Shown here in pieces: positions 15,383 to 27,091 of a stretch of 40,558 nt of DNA (positions within the stretch are counted from its first letter, which is position 1; every line of letters begins with the position of its first letter). Made by a program: the position numbers and the translations under genes. The notes under the pieces were generated by a model. That model had not been told where the DNA came from, did not search any database, and worked only from the letters and a program-made list of their open reading frames with translations. Source of the stretch: Allokutzneria sp. NRRL B-24872 (GTDB lineage Bacteria > Actinomycetota > Actinomycetes > Mycobacteriales > Pseudonocardiaceae); NCBI RefSeq assembly GCF_002155965.1, contig NZ_MUMH01000057.1:1-40558 (forward strand). The letters run 5' to 3'.

Positions 15383-16651
15383 TCAGTGGCGCCGGTGCGC
15401 CTTGGTCAGGTCTTCAAGCCGGTCGACGATCGCGTTCGGGCTGGGCTCGGCCAGCATCTCCGCGCGCAGGCGCAGCGCACCCTCGCGGAAGGACGGCTCG
15501 GTGAGCACCCGCACGACCGCGTCGCGCACTCCGCGCGCGGTCACCTCGTCGGTCCGGATGGCGATGCCCGCGCCGAGTTCCTCCTGCTGCTGGGCCTTGA
15601 GCGGCGCGTCCCACAGGTTCGTCAGCATCACCTGCGGCACCCCGTGCAGCATCGCGGTGGAGTGCGTGCCGGCGCCGCCGTGGTTGATGATCACCGAGCA
15701 GGTGGGCAGCAGCGCGTTCATCGGCACGAAGTCGACCAGCCGGACGTTGTCGGGCACGCGCGGCAGCAGTGCCTGCTGGGTCGCGTCGAGCGTGGCGACG
15801 ACCTCGGCGTCGACGTCGCCGAGCGCGTCGAGCAGGTCGGCGAGCGACACCTCGTCCTTGCCGAGCGTTTCGCGCGCGGACACCCCGACGGTGAGGCAGA
15901 TCCGGGGCCTGGTGGGCGCTTCGGCGAGCCAGGCCGGGATCACCGAGGGGCCGTTGTGCGGCACGTAGCGGGTACCGACGGTGGGCACGCCGAGGTCGAG
16001 GCGGGTGCTCGGGGCGGACGGGTCGATGGTCCACTGCCCGGTGAGCAGGTCCTCGGAGAACGCCTTCTCCTTGCCGTAGCGGGCGAGCGTCCAGGTCATC
16101 CACTCCGCGAACGGGTCCTCGCGGTGCTCCTCCGGCTGCTCGGCCATGGCGCGCAGGAACTGCTGCCGGGCCCTGGTCACCACGTCGGGTCCCCACAGCA
16201 GCCGGGCGTGCGCGGCGCCGGAGACCGTGGCGGCGATGGGCGCGGCCAGGGTCATCGGCTCCCAGACGATCAGGTCTGGCTGCCAGGACAGCGCGTAGTC
16301 GGTCAGCTCGTCGATGGTGGCGTCACCGTTGAGCGGCTCGTGGCAGAACGCGGTGATCATCGTCTGCATGCCGAGCAGGTACTCCCAGGTCAGCCGCTCC
16401 GGTCGTTGCTCGGTGAAGTCGAGACCCTTCTGGTAGAGCCCGATGTCACCGCCGATCCTGGTGATCAGCTCGATGATCGAGTCGTCGTTGCCGACCGGGA
16501 CCGCCGTCAGCCCGGTGCCGGTGATCGCGTCCACAAGGGACGGTTGGCTGGCCACGCGGACCTCGTGGCCAGCGGTCTGCATCGCCCAGGCCAGCGGGAC
16601 GAGGTTGTAGTAGTGGGTCTTGTGGGCGAAGGAGCTGAACAGCACGCGCAT
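15383..16651 (-). CDS. tylM2: Macrolide aminosugar glycosyltransferase (TylM2/DesVII/EryCIII type)
   Basis: A 422-residue GT-B glycosyltransferase, the same size as EryCIII. It transfers the TDP-dimethylaminosugar to the macrolactone, by analogy the C5 hydroxyl. Start ATG 16651 was chosen over the GTG at 16669 because GAGGAG lies six bases upstream and the N-terminus MRVLFSSFAHKTHYYN then lines up with family members. Middle-domain landmarks include TWEYLLGMQTMI, HARLLWGPDVVTRARQ and EEHREDPFAEWMTW; the nucleotide-sugar site is INHGGAGTHSTAMLHGVPQV. Enzymes of this subgroup need a DesVIII/TylM3 partner, which is encoded immediately upstream. Confidence 0.92.
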   Translation of the reverse strand: MRVLFSSFAHKTHYYNLVPLAWAMQTAGHEVRVASQPSLVDAITGTGLTAVPVGNDDSIIELITRIGGDIGLYQKGLDFTEQRPERLTWEYLLGMQTMITAFCHEPLNGDATIDELTDYALSWQPDLIVWEPMTLAAPIAATVSGAAHARLLWGPDVVTRARQQFLRAMAEQPEEHREDPFAEWMTWTLARYGKEKAFSEDLLTGQWTIDPSAPSTRLDLGVPTVGTRYVPHNGPSVIPAWLAEAPTRPRICLTVGVSARETLGKDEVSLADLLDALGDVDAEVVATLDATQQALLPRVPDNVRLVDFVPMNALLPTCSVIINHGGAGTHSTAMLHGVPQVMLTNLWDAPLKAQQQEELGAGIAIRTDEVTARGVRDAVVRVLTEPSFREGALRLRAEMLAEPSPNAIVDRLEDLTKAHRRH

Positions 16652-16665
16652 GGGTCTCTCCTCGC

Positions 16666-17676
16666 TCACGCGGTCGTCACGGGCATGCGGGACACCGAAC
16701 GCAGCACGGGACTGCGCCGGTTTCGCACCACCGGGCCGGTGACGCGCAGATCCGGTAGCGACTCCAGCGCCACCTCCACCTGGAGCCGGATCAGCGGCGC
16801 CGCTAGTCCAAAGTGGACACTCCGGTCGAGCGCACCACCGGCGAGCACGACGACGTGGTCGTCGGCGGCGATCTCCGCTTCGCCGAGCTGAACCGCCTCG
16901 TGCGCGACGCGGCTCTCCAGTGCCACCGCAGGGGCGTTCCGATCACCGAGGACGGCGTTGCAGATCAGGCCGGGGACGATCTCGGCGGTGGTGACCGCGA
17001 GCAGCATCCCGGCGAGGCGGGTGTCCTCCGGCGCCGGTCCGGCCTGCTCCGCGGTGAGCGCGGCGAGGTGATCGGCGAAGACCTCGTGCAGGCCGTCGAC
17101 CGCGTTCGCGGTGCGCAGCGCGTCGGCGGAGCGCTGCGGGCACAGCACGCTGTCCAGGGTTCGGCCGAGCCCGGCGAAGTGCGCGGGGAACCGCTCGTCG
17201 GTCAGCTCGAACAGATCGGTGAGCACCGCGACGGGCAACCGCCGCGCGAAGTCCGCGAGGTCGAAGCGCGGGCCCAGCTCGCTGAGCAGACGGCGCGCAA
17301 CAGCCTGCACGCGAGCGCGGGCGTGGTCCCCAGTGACCGGCTCGATGATCCCCCGTACGCGCTCGTAGTCGGCGAAAGCGCGGAACAGCCCGGAGTTCTC
17401 CAGCGGGTGCACGTGCTGGCCGGGGTGCGTCCCATCGGCGCGGCGGAGCCCGAAGCGGGGGTCGGCCAGCACGTCAGCGCCCAGGGCCGGGTCAGCGATC
17501 ACCCAGCTGCCGTCGTCCGCGCGGTGCACCGGGCCGCGCGCGCGAACCAGCTGCTCGGCGTTGTCGTCCATGCCGCGCAACAGCAACGCATAGGCGTCGC
17601 CGTGCTCGCCGGAGAACCAGTGCGCGGCGCGCGTGAAGTGCAGGCTCCTGCCCAACACTCGGTCGATAGTGGTCAC
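16666..17676 (-). CDS. tylM3: Glycosyltransferase auxiliary protein, P450-derived (TylM3/DesVIII/EryCII type)
   Basis: This 336-residue protein activates the adjacent glycosyltransferase; it has no catalytic role of its own in the family. It has a degenerate P450 fold: recognisable N-terminal [20 protein letters not shown] and a C-terminal [19 protein letters not shown] block shared with EryCII, but no FGxGxHxCxG heme loop, so it should not bind heme. At 336 residues it is somewhat shorter than EryCII. The GTG at 17676 overlaps the PKS4 stop as GTGA, which fits translational coupling; a longer frame running into PKS4 is not credible. Its stop precedes the chosen glycosyltransferase ATG by 14 bases. 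Confidence 0.88.
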   Translation of the reverse strand: MTTIDRVLGRSLHFTRAAHWFSGEHGDAYALLLRGMDDNAEQLVRARGPVHRADDGSWVIADPALGADVLADPRFGLRRADGTHPGQHVHPLENSGLFRAFADYERVRGIIEPVTGDHARARVQAVARRLLSELGPRFDLADFARRLPVAVLTDLFELTDERFPAHFAGLGRTLDSVLCPQRSADALRTANAVDGLHEVFADHLAALTAEQAGPAPEDTRLAGMLLAVTTAEIVPGLICNAVLGDRNAPAVALESRVAHEAVQLGEAEIAADDHVVVLAGGALDRSVHFGLAAPLIRLQVEVALESLPDLRVTGPVVRNRRSPVLRSVSRMPVTTA

Positions 17677-20600
17677 AGCTCTCCTCCGAGCGCGTTCAGC
17701 CAGTCCTCGATCGTGCGGACGGCGACCTCCGCGTGCTCGCCGTTCATCGTGAAGTGATCGCCGGGCACGTCGGCGACGGTGTGCGCGCCGGGCCACTCCG
17801 CCCGCCAGTCACCGGGGCCGGTCCACTCCGCCATCGGCTCCGATGCCCGCAGCAACAGCACGGGTGCATTGGGGGGCAACGGTTTCCAGTCGCCGAGCAG
17901 CCTGCGGTAAGCGCCCATGGCGGTGAGTCGCGCGTCGTCGATCTCCACCGGCGCGTTGTCCAGCGCGTAGTCGGTGATCTCGCGCTGCCACACGTTCATC
18001 GCGCTCTGGTCGTTGGGCGGGAACACATCGATGGCGACGAGGCCCGCCGGTCCTCGGCCGAGCTGTTCCAGGTGCCGGGTCAGCTCGTGCGCCATGTTCG
18101 CGCCGCCGGAGTGTCCGAGCAGCACGAACGGCCCGTCCAGCGCGCTCAGCGCCTCTGCCTGAGCGTCGAGGACGGCCTCCAGGGTCGCGGGCAACGGCTC
18201 GTCCGGCACGAACCCCGGCTGAGGCAACGCCCAGACGTCGTGGTCACCGCGCGCGGCGTTGGCCAGCCTGGCGAACTCGTGCGGCCCGGCCATCGCGGCG
18301 GTGCCGCAGCAGAACACCAGGCTCGGACCTCGTGCACCTTCAGCCAGCCGCACCAGGTCGACGCGGTGCCCGGTGGTGAACCTCGGGCGGAAGCGGGCGA
18401 GGTCGCCCAGCACCGCGATGAACTCCTCGGCGGTGTCCTCCGCAACGGCCGTCCGGTACAGCGGCGCCAAGGTGCTCGTACGCTCGGGCGTGGATCGGGT
18501 CTTCAGGTGCTCGGCGAGTGCTCGCGCGTTGGAGTGCTCGAACACCAGGGTCGCCGGAAGGTCGAGCCCGGTCGCGGCCTTGAGCCGGTCGCGGAGCTCC
18601 ACGGCGGTCAGCGAGTCGAAGCCCAGCTCCTGGAACTCCCGCTCTGCCGGAACGGGCTCCTCGTGACCGAGAACGGCGGCCACCGCCGTACGCACGAGCT
18701 GGTCCAGGTCCTTCGGAGCTTCTTGTACAGCAACGGTTTCCGCGACCACGGGCACGAGGTCTTCGATCAGTGGCCGAGCGCGCAACGCGGTGAAGCCCTT
18801 GGCGAAGCGAGGCCAGTTCACATCGGCGACGGCGATCGTGGTGTCATCGTGTTCGAGGGCCGTGCGCAGCTCGGCGAGAGCGTGCTCCGGGTCCATCGTG
18901 CCGAGCCCACGGCGGCGCAGGTATTCGCCGCCGTCGCCCGCGCCCATGCCGTCGCCGTCCCACAGCCCCCACGCCACCGACACGGCGTGCAGCCCGCGTG
19001 AACGGCGTTGCTGGGCGAGTGCGTCGAGGTAGGCGTTGGCGGCTCCGTAGGCACCTTGGCCGCCGCTGCCCCACACCCCGGAGGTGGACGAGAACAGCAC
19101 GAACGTCGTGGCCGGGTCGTCGATCAGCGCGTCCAGGTGTTGTGCGCCTAGGGTCTTGGCTGCGAGTACGTCCGCGAACTCGGCTTCAGTCATCTCTTCG
19201 ACCGGCGTGGCCTGCGCGATGCCCGCCGCGTGCACAACCGTCCTAAATGGACCGTGCTCGCGGATCACGGCGGCCAGCGCGTCCCGGTCGGTGACGTCGC
19301 ACGCGACGACCGTGGTCTTGGTTCCGAGTTCGGGCGTGCCAGTACCGCTGCGGCTCAGCAGCACGACGTGCTCGACGCCGGACTTCGCGAGCCAGCGCGC
19401 GACGTGCTTGCCCAGCGCCCCGGTGCCGCCGGTGATCAACGCGGTGCCGCCCGGCGTCCATTCCCGGCCGCCACCGCGCACCCTTGCCCTCGCAAGGCGC
19501 CGGACCAAGATTCCCTTGGAGCGAATGGCGATCTGGTCCTCAGGCCCACCATTCGCGAGCACGTGCGCGAGTGCGTCCTCTCCCCCGGTCTCGGGGAGGT
19601 CGATGAGGCCGCCCCAGCGTTCGGGGTGTTCGAGGCCGACTGCCCGGCCCAGGCCCCAGACCTGCGCCTGGCCCGGGTCGGGCACCTCGCTCGCCGAGAC
19701 CGCGACGGCACCCCGGGTCACGCACCACAGCGGCGTGGTGCTCCCCTTGAGCATTCGGACCAGCTCCAAGGTGCCCGCCGCATCCAGGGTCGAGACGATG
19801 CCCTTGGCCTCGGGGATTCCGCTCCCGAGATCGGCACGCGACACCACCGTCGCGCCAAGGCGTTCAGAGATCGCGTCGGGCTCGCCGACGACGATCCAGC
19901 CTTCGCCGGGCTCTGCGGCGGCAACGGTCAGCGGGCGCCAGGTGACCCGGTAACGCCAGTCCTCCACAGTGGACGTGCGAGTGCGGGACAGCCAGAAGCG
20001 CTTGTGCTGGAACGGGTAGGTCGGCAGGTCGACGCGGCGGGCTCCCGGCAGGAACGCGTCCCAGTCCACCTCGACACCGTGCGCGGCGGCGTGGCCGATG
20101 GCGGAGCGGATCGTCTCCAGTTCACCGCGCTCCCGGTGCAGCGTCGGCAGGAACACAGCGTCGGCGGTGCAGTCGCGGCCGAGTGCGGAGAGCGTGCCGT
20201 CCGGCCCCAGCTCGACGAAGACCGTGGCACCGCGTTCGCGCAGGTACTCGATCCCGGCTTGGAACCGCACCGCTTCGCGCACGTGCCGCACCCAGTAATC
20301 GGCGGTGTAGGCGGTGACGGGCTCGCCCGTGAGGTTCGAGACCACCGGGATGGCCGTTGCGGCATAGGAGATCTTCGATGCGACCCGGTGGAACTCGGCG
20401 AGCATCGGCTCCATAAGCGGGGAGTGAAACGCGTGGCTGACGCGGAGCCGCGTGGTCTTACGCCCGCGTGCCGCCAGTTCATCGGCCGCGCGCAGCACCG
20501 GGGCTTCGGCGCCGGAGAGCACGACCGAGCCGGGCGCGTTGATCGCCGCGATACCGACCTCGTCGCTCAGCAAGTCTTGGACTTCGGCTTCGGTGGCGCG

Positions 20601-22571
20601 GACCGACACCATCGCGCCGCCTTCGGGCAGCGCCTGCATCAGCTCAGCGCGGGCTTTGACCAGCGCGCACGCGTCGCGCAGCGACAGGGCTCCCGCGACG
20701 TGCGCGGCGGCGATCTCGCCGACCGAATGGCCCAGCAGCAGATCCGGCTTCAGCCCCCAGCTCCGCACGAGCCGGAACAGCGCGACCTCCAGCGCGAACA
20801 ACGCCGGCTGCGCGTTGCCGGTCCGGTCCAGGTCGTCCTCCGACACCCGAAGGTGCCCGGCAACCTCGTCGAAGGCCGCCGCGAACACCGGGAACGACGC
20901 GTACAGCTCGCGCCCCATTCCGACGCGTTGGCTGCCTTGCCCGGCGAAGAGGAACGCCAGCTTGCCCGGCCTGGGCGAGAACGGGGTCAGCCGCCCCAGT
21001 CCTTCAGGCCCGAGCACCACGGCGCGGTGGCTGAGGCCGGAGCGCGTGGTGCCGAGCGAGTAGGCGACGTCCGCGTGCGGAGCAATGTCCACAATGGACG
21101 AAAGTTCACGGGCCTGTTGCTCCAACGCCTGCACGGATCGGCCGGAGAGCAACCACGGCGTCGGCCCGTTGATCTCGACGGCGGGCACGGTCTCCGGTTT
21201 GGCCGATTCGAGGATGATGTGCGCGTTGGTGCCGCTGATGCCGAACGACGAGACGGCGCACCGGCGTTCACCTGAAGGCCAGGGCTGCGCCTCGGTGAGC
21301 AGCCGCACCGCGCCACTGGACCAGTCGACGTGCGGCGTGGGCGCGTCCACGTGCAGGGTCCGCGGTAGTACTCCGTGCCGCATCGCCCACGCCATCTTGA
21401 TCACGCCGCCGACGCCCGAGGCGGCTTGCGCGTGGCCGATGTTGGACTTCAGCGACCCCAGCCACAGCGGCTGGGTGCGGTCCTCGCCGTAGGTACCCAG
21501 TACCGCTTGGGCCTCGATCGGATCGCCCAACCGGGTCCCGGTGCCGTGCGCCTCCACAGCGTCCACATCGGACGGTTCGAGCCCGGCGTCGGCCAGCGCT
21601 GCCCTGATCACCCGCTGCTGCGCGGGTCCGCTCGGCGCGCTGAGCCCGTTGGACACGCCGTCCTGGTTGACCGCCGATCCTCGCACCACGGCCAAGATCT
21701 CGTGACCGTTGCGGCGCGCGTCCGACAGGCGTTCCAGCACGAGCACTCCGACGCCCTCGCCCCAACCTGTGCCGTCCGCCGACGCCGCGAAGGACCTGCA
21801 CCGGCCATCGGCCGCCATGCCTCGCTGGCGGCTGAACTCGACGAAGGCGTCCGGCGTCGCCATGACCGCGACTCCACCGGCGAGGGCCATCGAGCACTCA
21901 CCGGCGCGCAGAGCCCGCGCGGCGAGGTGCAGTGCCACCAACGACGACGAGCACGCGGTGTCGACGGTGAGCGAAGGCCCTTCCAGACCGTACACATAGG
22001 ACAGACGACCGGAGAGCACCGCGGAGGCGTTGCCGGTCAACAGGAATCCGCCGAGTTCCTCGGGCACGTCCTCCGGCGGCGGTGCGTAGCCCTGGTAGGA
22101 GGCGCCGAGGAACACTCCGGTGCGGCTGCCCTTGACCGACAGCGGCGCGATCCCGGCGTGCTCGAACGCCTCCCAGGTGGTCTCCAGCAGTAGCCGCTGC
22201 TGCGGGTCCATCGCCAGAGCCTCACGCGGAGAGATCCCGAAGAACTCCGCGTCGAAACCCGCGACGTCGTCGAGGAATCCGCCCTCGCGGCAGTACGTGC
22301 GGCCCGGCGTTCCCGGCTCCGGGTGGTAGAGGCCGTCGACGTCCCAGCCCCGGTCGGCGGGCATGTCGCCCACCGCGTCCACACCGGCCGCGACCAGCTC
22401 CCACAGCCGCTCCGGCGACGTGACCCCGCCCGGGTAGCGGCAGCCGACGCCGATGATCGCGATCGGCTCGCGCGCCTCGGCGACGAGTCGCTGGTTGGCC
22501 TTGCGCAGCCGCTCGGTCTCCTTGGCCGAGACGCGCAGCGCTTCGAGCAGTTTCTCCTGGGACACGGCCAT
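17673..22571 (-). CDS. Type I polyketide synthase, terminal module KS-AT-KR-ACP-TE (PKS4)
   Basis: A 1632-residue chain-terminating module. After an N-terminal coiled-coil docking helix (1-33) come KS (about 35-455, Cys about 205 in DTACSSS, EAHGTGT), AT (about 535-835), KR (about 1045-1225), ACP (Ser about 1318 in LGFDSL) and thioesterase (about 1390-1625, Ser about 1486 in GHSGG, His in GDHFTM). The AT has GHSVGE and HAFHS, the malonyl-CoA signature, so the carbon next to the carboxyl should be unbranched. The KR has an intact GGTGALG site, lacks LDD and has Trp eight residues before the catalytic Tyr with Gln three before it, so it is A1-type and sets the C3 hydroxyl. This matches TylGV and differs from pikromycin's last module, which has no KR. 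ATG follows the PKS3 stop by two bases, with GAGGAG upstream. Confidence 0.95.
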   Translation of the reverse strand: MAVSQEKLLEALRVSAKETERLRKANQRLVAEAREPIAIIGVGCRYPGGVTSPERLWELVAAGVDAVGDMPADRGWDVDGLYHPEPGTPGRTYCREGGFLDDVAGFDAEFFGISPREALAMDPQQRLLLETTWEAFEHAGIAPLSVKGSRTGVFLGASYQGYAPPPEDVPEELGGFLLTGNASAVLSGRLSYVYGLEGPSLTVDTACSSSLVALHLAARALRAGECSMALAGGVAVMATPDAFVEFSRQRGMAADGRCRSFAASADGTGWGEGVGVLVLERLSDARRNGHEILAVVRGSAVNQDGVSNGLSAPSGPAQQRVIRAALADAGLEPSDVDAVEAHGTGTRLGDPIEAQAVLGTYGEDRTQPLWLGSLKSNIGHAQAASGVGGVIKMAWAMRHGVLPRTLHVDAPTPHVDWSSGAVRLLTEAQPWPSGERRCAVSSFGISGTNAHIILESAKPETVPAVEINGPTPWLLSGRSVQALEQQARELSSIVDIAPHADVAYSLGTTRSGLSHRAVVLGPEGLGRLTPFSPRPGKLAFLFAGQGSQRVGMGRELYASFPVFAAAFDEVAGHLRVSEDDLDRTGNAQPALFALEVALFRLVRSWGLKPDLLLGHSVGEIAAAHVAGALSLRDACALVKARAELMQALPEGGAMVSVRATEAEVQDLLSDEVGIAAINAPGSVVLSGAEAPVLRAADELAARGRKTTRLRVSHAFHSPLMEPMLAEFHRVASKISYAATAIPVVSNLTGEPVTAYTADYWVRHVREAVRFQAGIEYLRERGATVFVELGPDGTLSALGRDCTADAVFLPTLHRERGELETIRSAIGHAAAHGVEVDWDAFLPGARRVDLPTYPFQHKRFWLSRTRTSTVEDWRYRVTWRPLTVAAAEPGEGWIVVGEPDAISERLGATVVSRADLGSGIPEAKGIVSTLDAAGTLELVRMLKGSTTPLWCVTRGAVAVSASEVPDPGQAQVWGLGRAVGLEHPERWGGLIDLPETGGEDALAHVLANGGPEDQIAIRSKGILVRRLARARVRGGGREWTPGGTALITGGTGALGKHVARWLAKSGVEHVVLLSRSGTGTPELGTKTTVVACDVTDRDALAAVIREHGPFRTVVHAAGIAQATPVEEMTEAEFADVLAAKTLGAQHLDALIDDPATTFVLFSSTSGVWGSGGQGAYGAANAYLDALAQQRRSRGLHAVSVAWGLWDGDGMGAGDGGEYLRRRGLGTMDPEHALAELRTALEHDDTTIAVADVNWPRFAKGFTALRARPLIEDLVPVVAETVAVQEAPKDLDQLVRTAVAAVLGHEEPVPAEREFQELGFDSLTAVELRDRLKAATGLDLPATLVFEHSNARALAEHLKTRSTPERTSTLAPLYRTAVAEDTAEEFIAVLGDLARFRPRFTTGHRVDLVRLAEGARGPSLVFCCGTAAMAGPHEFARLANAARGDHDVWALPQPGFVPDEPLPATLEAVLDAQAEALSALDGPFVLLGHSGGANMAHELTRHLEQLGRGPAGLVAIDVFPPNDQSAMNVWQREITDYALDNAPVEIDDARLTAMGAYRRLLGDWKPLPPNAPVLLLRASEPMAEWTGPGDWRAEWPGAHTVADVPGDHFTMNGEHAEVAVRTIEDWLNALGGEL

Positions 22572-22573
22572 GA

Positions 22574-25500
22574 TCAGGACTCCTCGGCGCCGTCGAGGAC
22601 GAGCCGCACGAGCATGTCGGCGTCCATGTCGTCAATCTCGCTGTCATCGTCTGGCTCTTGCCCGTCGACGAGCCGCAGCAGCTCGGTGAGCAGGCCGGAT
22701 TCCCGCAGCTTGGCCAGCGGGATGTTCGCCAGAGCCGCCCGCACCGCACGTTCCTCCGGGTCGGCGGGCTCGCCGTCGAAGTGGAACTCGCCCAGCACGA
22801 AGCGGGCCAGCGCCTCGGGCGTGGGGTGGTCGAACACGAGCGTCGTCGGCAGCTTCAGCCCGGTGGCCTCCGCGACGCGGTTGCGCAACTCCACGGCGGT
22901 CAGCGAGTCGAAGCCCAGCTCGCGCAACGGCCGGTCGGGCTCGACGGACTCCACACCCGAGTGCCCGAGCACCGCCGCGGCCTGCCGCCGCACCAGGTCC
23001 AGCACGAACGAGCGCCGATCATCCTCGGCCAGCGCGGCCACCTCCCCGGCGAGGTCGTTCTCCGCCACCTGCTCCTCAGCGGGTGCCTCAACCAAGCCTT
23101 CGATCAGCGGGCGCGGGCGGGCTGCGGTGAATCCGACCGCGAAGCGCGGCCAGTCCACGTCGGCGACGGACACGGTGGTCTCGTCGTGGTCCAGGGTCTG
23201 CTGGAGCGCGGCCAGCGCGTGCTCCGGGTCCATCACGCCGAGGCCGTGGCGGCGCAGGTAGTCCTCGCCCGCGCCCTCGCCCATCCCGCCGCCGCCCCAC
23301 AACCCCCACGCCACGGACACCGCGTGCAGGCCGCGTGCCCGGCGGCGCACGGCGAGCGCGTCGAGGTGGGCGTTCGCGGCGGCGTAGGCGCCCTGGCCCC
23401 GGCTGCCCCACACGCCTCCGTTGGAGGAGAACAGCACGAAGGTCGTCGCGGGGTCGTCCAGCAGGGCGTCCAGGTGCTCGGCACCCGCGACCTTGCCCGC
23501 CACGACCGCCTCGAACCGTGCTAGGTCCAGTTCGTCCAATGTGGACGTCTGCGGCATTCCGGCCGTGTGCATGACTGCCGAGAACGGGCCGGCTTCGACC
23601 AAGCCGCTGACCGATGAGCGGTCGGCCAAGTCACAGGCCACGATGGTGACCTTGGCGCCCAGCTCGACCAGCTCAGCCTCCAGCTCGGCCGCTCCCGGCG
23701 CGGCGGGGCCACGGCGGCTGGCTAGGACCACGTGCTCAGCACCGGACTTCGCCAGCCAACGCGCGACGTGGCTGCCGATCGCGCCTGTGCCACCGGTGAC
23801 CAGGACTGTCCCTTGTGGACTCCACGACCGCTCGGCCGCACCGATCGGCGCCCGGACGAGCCGCCTGCCGAAGGCACCTTCCGCGCGGATCTCGACCTGG
23901 TCCTCACCGCCGACGTCGCTCAATGCGGCCGCGAATCGCCGCTTGGCGTCGGCGTCGGCCACCTCGGGCACGTTCACCAGGCCGCCCCAGCGCTCCGGCT
24001 GCTCCAGGCCGACGACCCGGCCCATGCCCCAGATCTGCGCCTGTTCCGGGCTGGCGCGCTCAGTCAGGAACCACTGCGGCGCGTCCAGCTCGGCGTGCAC
24101 CAGCTCCAACGTCGCCGCCACACCAACGGGAATCGACGGGTGCTCGGGGTGCGGCCGTTCGTCGGTGCCGAGCAGTGACAGCACTCCGGCGTAGGAGGCG
24201 CTGCGGTCGATGTCGGCGACCGTGGCCGCGCGGACCACATCCGCTCCGTGCTCGGTCAGGGCCGCGACCCACGGGTCACCGCCGTCACCGACCACGAGCC
24301 ACGTTCCCGACAGCGAAGCCTCGCGCTCCGGCAACGGTTTCCAGTCGATCCGGTACCGCCAGCTGTCCACAATGGACTCCGGCGTGACGCCTTCCCACCA
24401 TGGCGCCACCGCGTCGAGCCAGTAGCGCTGGCGTTGGAAGGCATAGGTCGGCAGCTCCACGCGACGCGCGTCCGGGAACAGCTTCGCCCAGTCCAGTCGC
24501 ACTCCGCGCACGTGCGCTTCTGCCAGCGAGGTGAGGAAGCGCCGAGCGCCGCCGTCGTCCCTGCGAAGCGACCCGAAGGCCGACGCCGTGCTCTCCGTCG
24601 CGGAGATCGTCTCCTGAAGCGCCGGCACGAGCACAGGATGTGGGCTGCACTCGACGAACGCGCCGTGCCCGGAGGCGAGCAACGCCCGGACGGCGCCGTC
24701 GAACTCCACGGTCTGCCGGAGGTTGCGGTACCAGTACTCCGCGTCGCACAACGCAGTGTCGATCCGACCACCGTCCACAGTGGAGTAGAACGGGATCTCC
24801 GACGTACGAGGCGTGATCCCGGCGAGGGTGGTCAGCAAGGAGTCCCGGATGCTCTCCACCTGAGCGGAGTGGGAGGCGTAGTCCACGGGAATCCGCCGCG
24901 CGTGCACGCCATCGGCCTCGCACTCCGCGAGCAGTTCGTCTAAAGCACCAGGCTCCCCCGACACCACGACCACCGCAGGGCCGTTCACCGCGGCGACCGA
25001 GATCTTGGAACCGTGCTTCTCCAAGCGCGGCAACACCTCTGCCAAGGGCAGCGACACGGACACCATGCCGCCGTGCCCGGCGAGGGACCGCCGGATCTCG
25101 ATGCTGCGCAGAGCAACGACCTTTGCCGCGTCCTCAAGGGACAGAGCACCCGCCACACAAGCAGCGGCGATCTCACCCTGGCTGTGGCCGATCACCGCAG
25201 CGGGCTCGACGCCGTAGGACCGCCACAGCTCGGCCAGCGACACCATGACCGCGAACAGCGCGGGCTGCACGATGTCCACGCGCTCCAACGGGCCGCGCAG
25301 CTCCTCGAACAGGTCCCAGTCCACGTAGGGACTCAGTGCCGAGGCGCATTCCGCCATGCGAGCCGCGAAAACCGGCTCATCCAACAGTGAAACGGCCATG
25401 CCGCTCCACTGCGAGCCCTGGCCGGGGAAGACGAACACGGGCTTGGCCGTAGCCCTCGCCACCCCACGCACGGCGGTGTCGAGGTCGGTCAGGCCACGGC

Positions 25501-27091
25501 GTGCTTCGTCGACGTCACGCGCCACAACGACAGCGCGGTGCGCGAACGTGGCGCGACCGGTGGCCAGCGAGAACCCGAGATCGTCGAGATTGTCCACTGT
25601 GGACGACAGCTGGAGTGCTTGAGCCGCCAACGCCTTGGGCGTGCGAGCGGAGACCGGGATCAGCCGATACCTGTCCGGCCGGTCGGCGACCTCGTGACGC
25701 TTCTCGGGAGCGGCTTCGAGGACGAGGTGCGCGTTGGTACCGGAGATCCCGAAGGCGGACACGGCGGCCCGGCGCGGGTTCTCCGACGGCCACGGCACCG
25801 ACTCGGTCAGCAGCGACACGTTCCCCGCCGACCAGTCGATGTGCGGGGACGGTGTGTCCGCGTGCAAGGTGCGAGGCAGGACACCGCGCCGCATCGCCAT
25901 GACCATCTTGATCACGCCAGCCACCCCAGCGGCGGCCTGCGTGTGGCCGATGTTCGACTTCACCGATCCCAGCCACAGCGCCGTGTCCCGGTCCTTGCCG
26001 TAGGTCGCCAGCACGGCGCGCGCTTCGATCGGATCACCCAGCTCGGTGCCGGTTCCGTGCGCTTCGACAACGTCCACTTCGGACGGGAGCAGCCGGGCGT
26101 CGGCGAGCGCGGCCTTGATCACCTTCTGCTGCGCGGCTCCGCTCGGCGCGGTCAGCCCGTTGGAGGCGCCGTCCTGGTTGACCGCGCTCCCCCGCACCAC
26201 CGCGAGCACCGGGTGGCCGTTGCGCTCAGCGTCGGAAAGCCGCTCCAGCAGCACCATGCCGACACCCTCGCCCGGCCCAAACCCGTCGGCGGAGGCACCG
26301 AACGCCTTGCAGCGCCCGTCAGGTGCGAGCCCGCGCTGGCGGCTGAACTGAACGAACAGATCCGGCGCGGCCAGCACGGTCACGCCACCCGCCAACGCCA
26401 GCGAACTCTCGCCCACGCGCAGTGACCGCACAGCCAGGTGCAGCGCCACCAACGACGACGAGCACGCGGTGTCCACCGTGACCGCAGGGCCTTCCAGACC
26501 GAGCGCGTAGGACACGCGACCGGCGACCATGCTCACCACACCGCCGGTCAGCATCGCCGCTTCGAGCTCCGGCGAAGCCGTTCCCGCACCCGCCGCGTAG
26601 GCGTCGTGCCAGGCACCGGCGAACACGCCGACCTGCTCGCCGCGCACGGTGTCCGGGTTGATCCCGGCGTGCTCGAACGCCTCCCACGAGGTCTCCAGCA
26701 ACAACCGCTGCTGCGGGTCCATCGCCAGAGCCTCACGCGGGGAAATCCCGAAGAACTCCGCGTCGAAACCCGCCACGTCATCGAGGAAACCGCCCTCGCG
26801 GCAGTACGTCGTGCCGGGGTGGTCGGGATCGGGGTGGTAGAGGCGTTCGGCGTTCCAGCCGCGGTCGGCGGGGATCGGCCCGACCGCGTCCACACCGGAC
26901 TCCAGCAGCTCCCAGAACTCCTCGGGAGAAGCGACTCCGCCGGGGTAACGGCAGCTCATGCCGACGATCGCGATCGGCTCGGTGCCGCGCTCCTCGGCGA
27001 CGCGCAGCCGCTCGCCGAGACTGTTGATCTCCGCCGTCGCCCGTCGCAGGTAGTCGCGGAGCTTGTCCTCTGCCGCGCTCATCCCGGTCAC
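22574..27091 (-). CDS. Type I polyketide synthase, single module KS-AT-KR-ACP (PKS3)
   Basis: About 1505 residues: docking coiled coil (1-38), KS (Cys about 208), AT (Ser about 635 in [10 protein letters not shown]), KR (cofactor site about 1100, Tyr about 1235), ACP (Ser about 1394) and an acidic C-terminal docking tail. The AT motif VDYASHS at about 737 is the methylmalonyl-CoA signature. The KR lacks LDD and has [10 protein letters not shown], so A1-type; it would create the C5 hydroxyl that carries the aminosugar. The GTG at 27091 overlaps the PKS2 stop (GTGA); an ATG at 27082, three codons on, is an equally possible start. Its KR and the KR of PKS4 are strikingly similar over the whole catalytic half, suggesting a recent duplication or gene conversion. 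Position corresponds to TylGIV, module 6. Confidence 0.95.
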   Translation of the reverse strand: MTGMSAAEDKLRDYLRRATAEINSLGERLRVAEERGTEPIAIVGMSCRYPGGVASPEEFWELLESGVDAVGPIPADRGWNAERLYHPDPDHPGTTYCREGGFLDDVAGFDAEFFGISPREALAMDPQQRLLLETSWEAFEHAGINPDTVRGEQVGVFAGAWHDAYAAGAGTASPELEAAMLTGGVVSMVAGRVSYALGLEGPAVTVDTACSSSLVALHLAVRSLRVGESSLALAGGVTVLAAPDLFVQFSRQRGLAPDGRCKAFGASADGFGPGEGVGMVLLERLSDAERNGHPVLAVVRGSAVNQDGASNGLTAPSGAAQQKVIKAALADARLLPSEVDVVEAHGTGTELGDPIEARAVLATYGKDRDTALWLGSVKSNIGHTQAAAGVAGVIKMVMAMRRGVLPRTLHADTPSPHIDWSAGNVSLLTESVPWPSENPRRAAVSAFGISGTNAHLVLEAAPEKRHEVADRPDRYRLIPVSARTPKALAAQALQLSSTVDNLDDLGFSLATGRATFAHRAVVVARDVDEARRGLTDLDTAVRGVARATAKPVFVFPGQGSQWSGMAVSLLDEPVFAARMAECASALSPYVDWDLFEELRGPLERVDIVQPALFAVMVSLAELWRSYGVEPAAVIGHSQGEIAAACVAGALSLEDAAKVVALRSIEIRRSLAGHGGMVSVSLPLAEVLPRLEKHGSKISVAAVNGPAVVVVSGEPGALDELLAECEADGVHARRIPVDYASHSAQVESIRDSLLTTLAGITPRTSEIPFYSTVDGGRIDTALCDAEYWYRNLRQTVEFDGAVRALLASGHGAFVECSPHPVLVPALQETISATESTASAFGSLRRDDGGARRFLTSLAEAHVRGVRLDWAKLFPDARRVELPTYAFQRQRYWLDAVAPWWEGVTPESIVDSWRYRIDWKPLPEREASLSGTWLVVGDGGDPWVAALTEHGADVVRAATVADIDRSASYAGVLSLLGTDERPHPEHPSIPVGVAATLELVHAELDAPQWFLTERASPEQAQIWGMGRVVGLEQPERWGGLVNVPEVADADAKRRFAAALSDVGGEDQVEIRAEGAFGRRLVRAPIGAAERSWSPQGTVLVTGGTGAIGSHVARWLAKSGAEHVVLASRRGPAAPGAAELEAELVELGAKVTIVACDLADRSSVSGLVEAGPFSAVMHTAGMPQTSTLDELDLARFEAVVAGKVAGAEHLDALLDDPATTFVLFSSNGGVWGSRGQGAYAAANAHLDALAVRRRARGLHAVSVAWGLWGGGGMGEGAGEDYLRRHGLGVMDPEHALAALQQTLDHDETTVSVADVDWPRFAVGFTAARPRPLIEGLVEAPAEEQVAENDLAGEVAALAEDDRRSFVLDLVRRQAAAVLGHSGVESVEPDRPLRELGFDSLTAVELRNRVAEATGLKLPTTLVFDHPTPEALARFVLGEFHFDGEPADPEERAVRAALANIPLAKLRESGLLTELLRLVDGQEPDDDSEIDDMDADMLVRLVLDGAEES

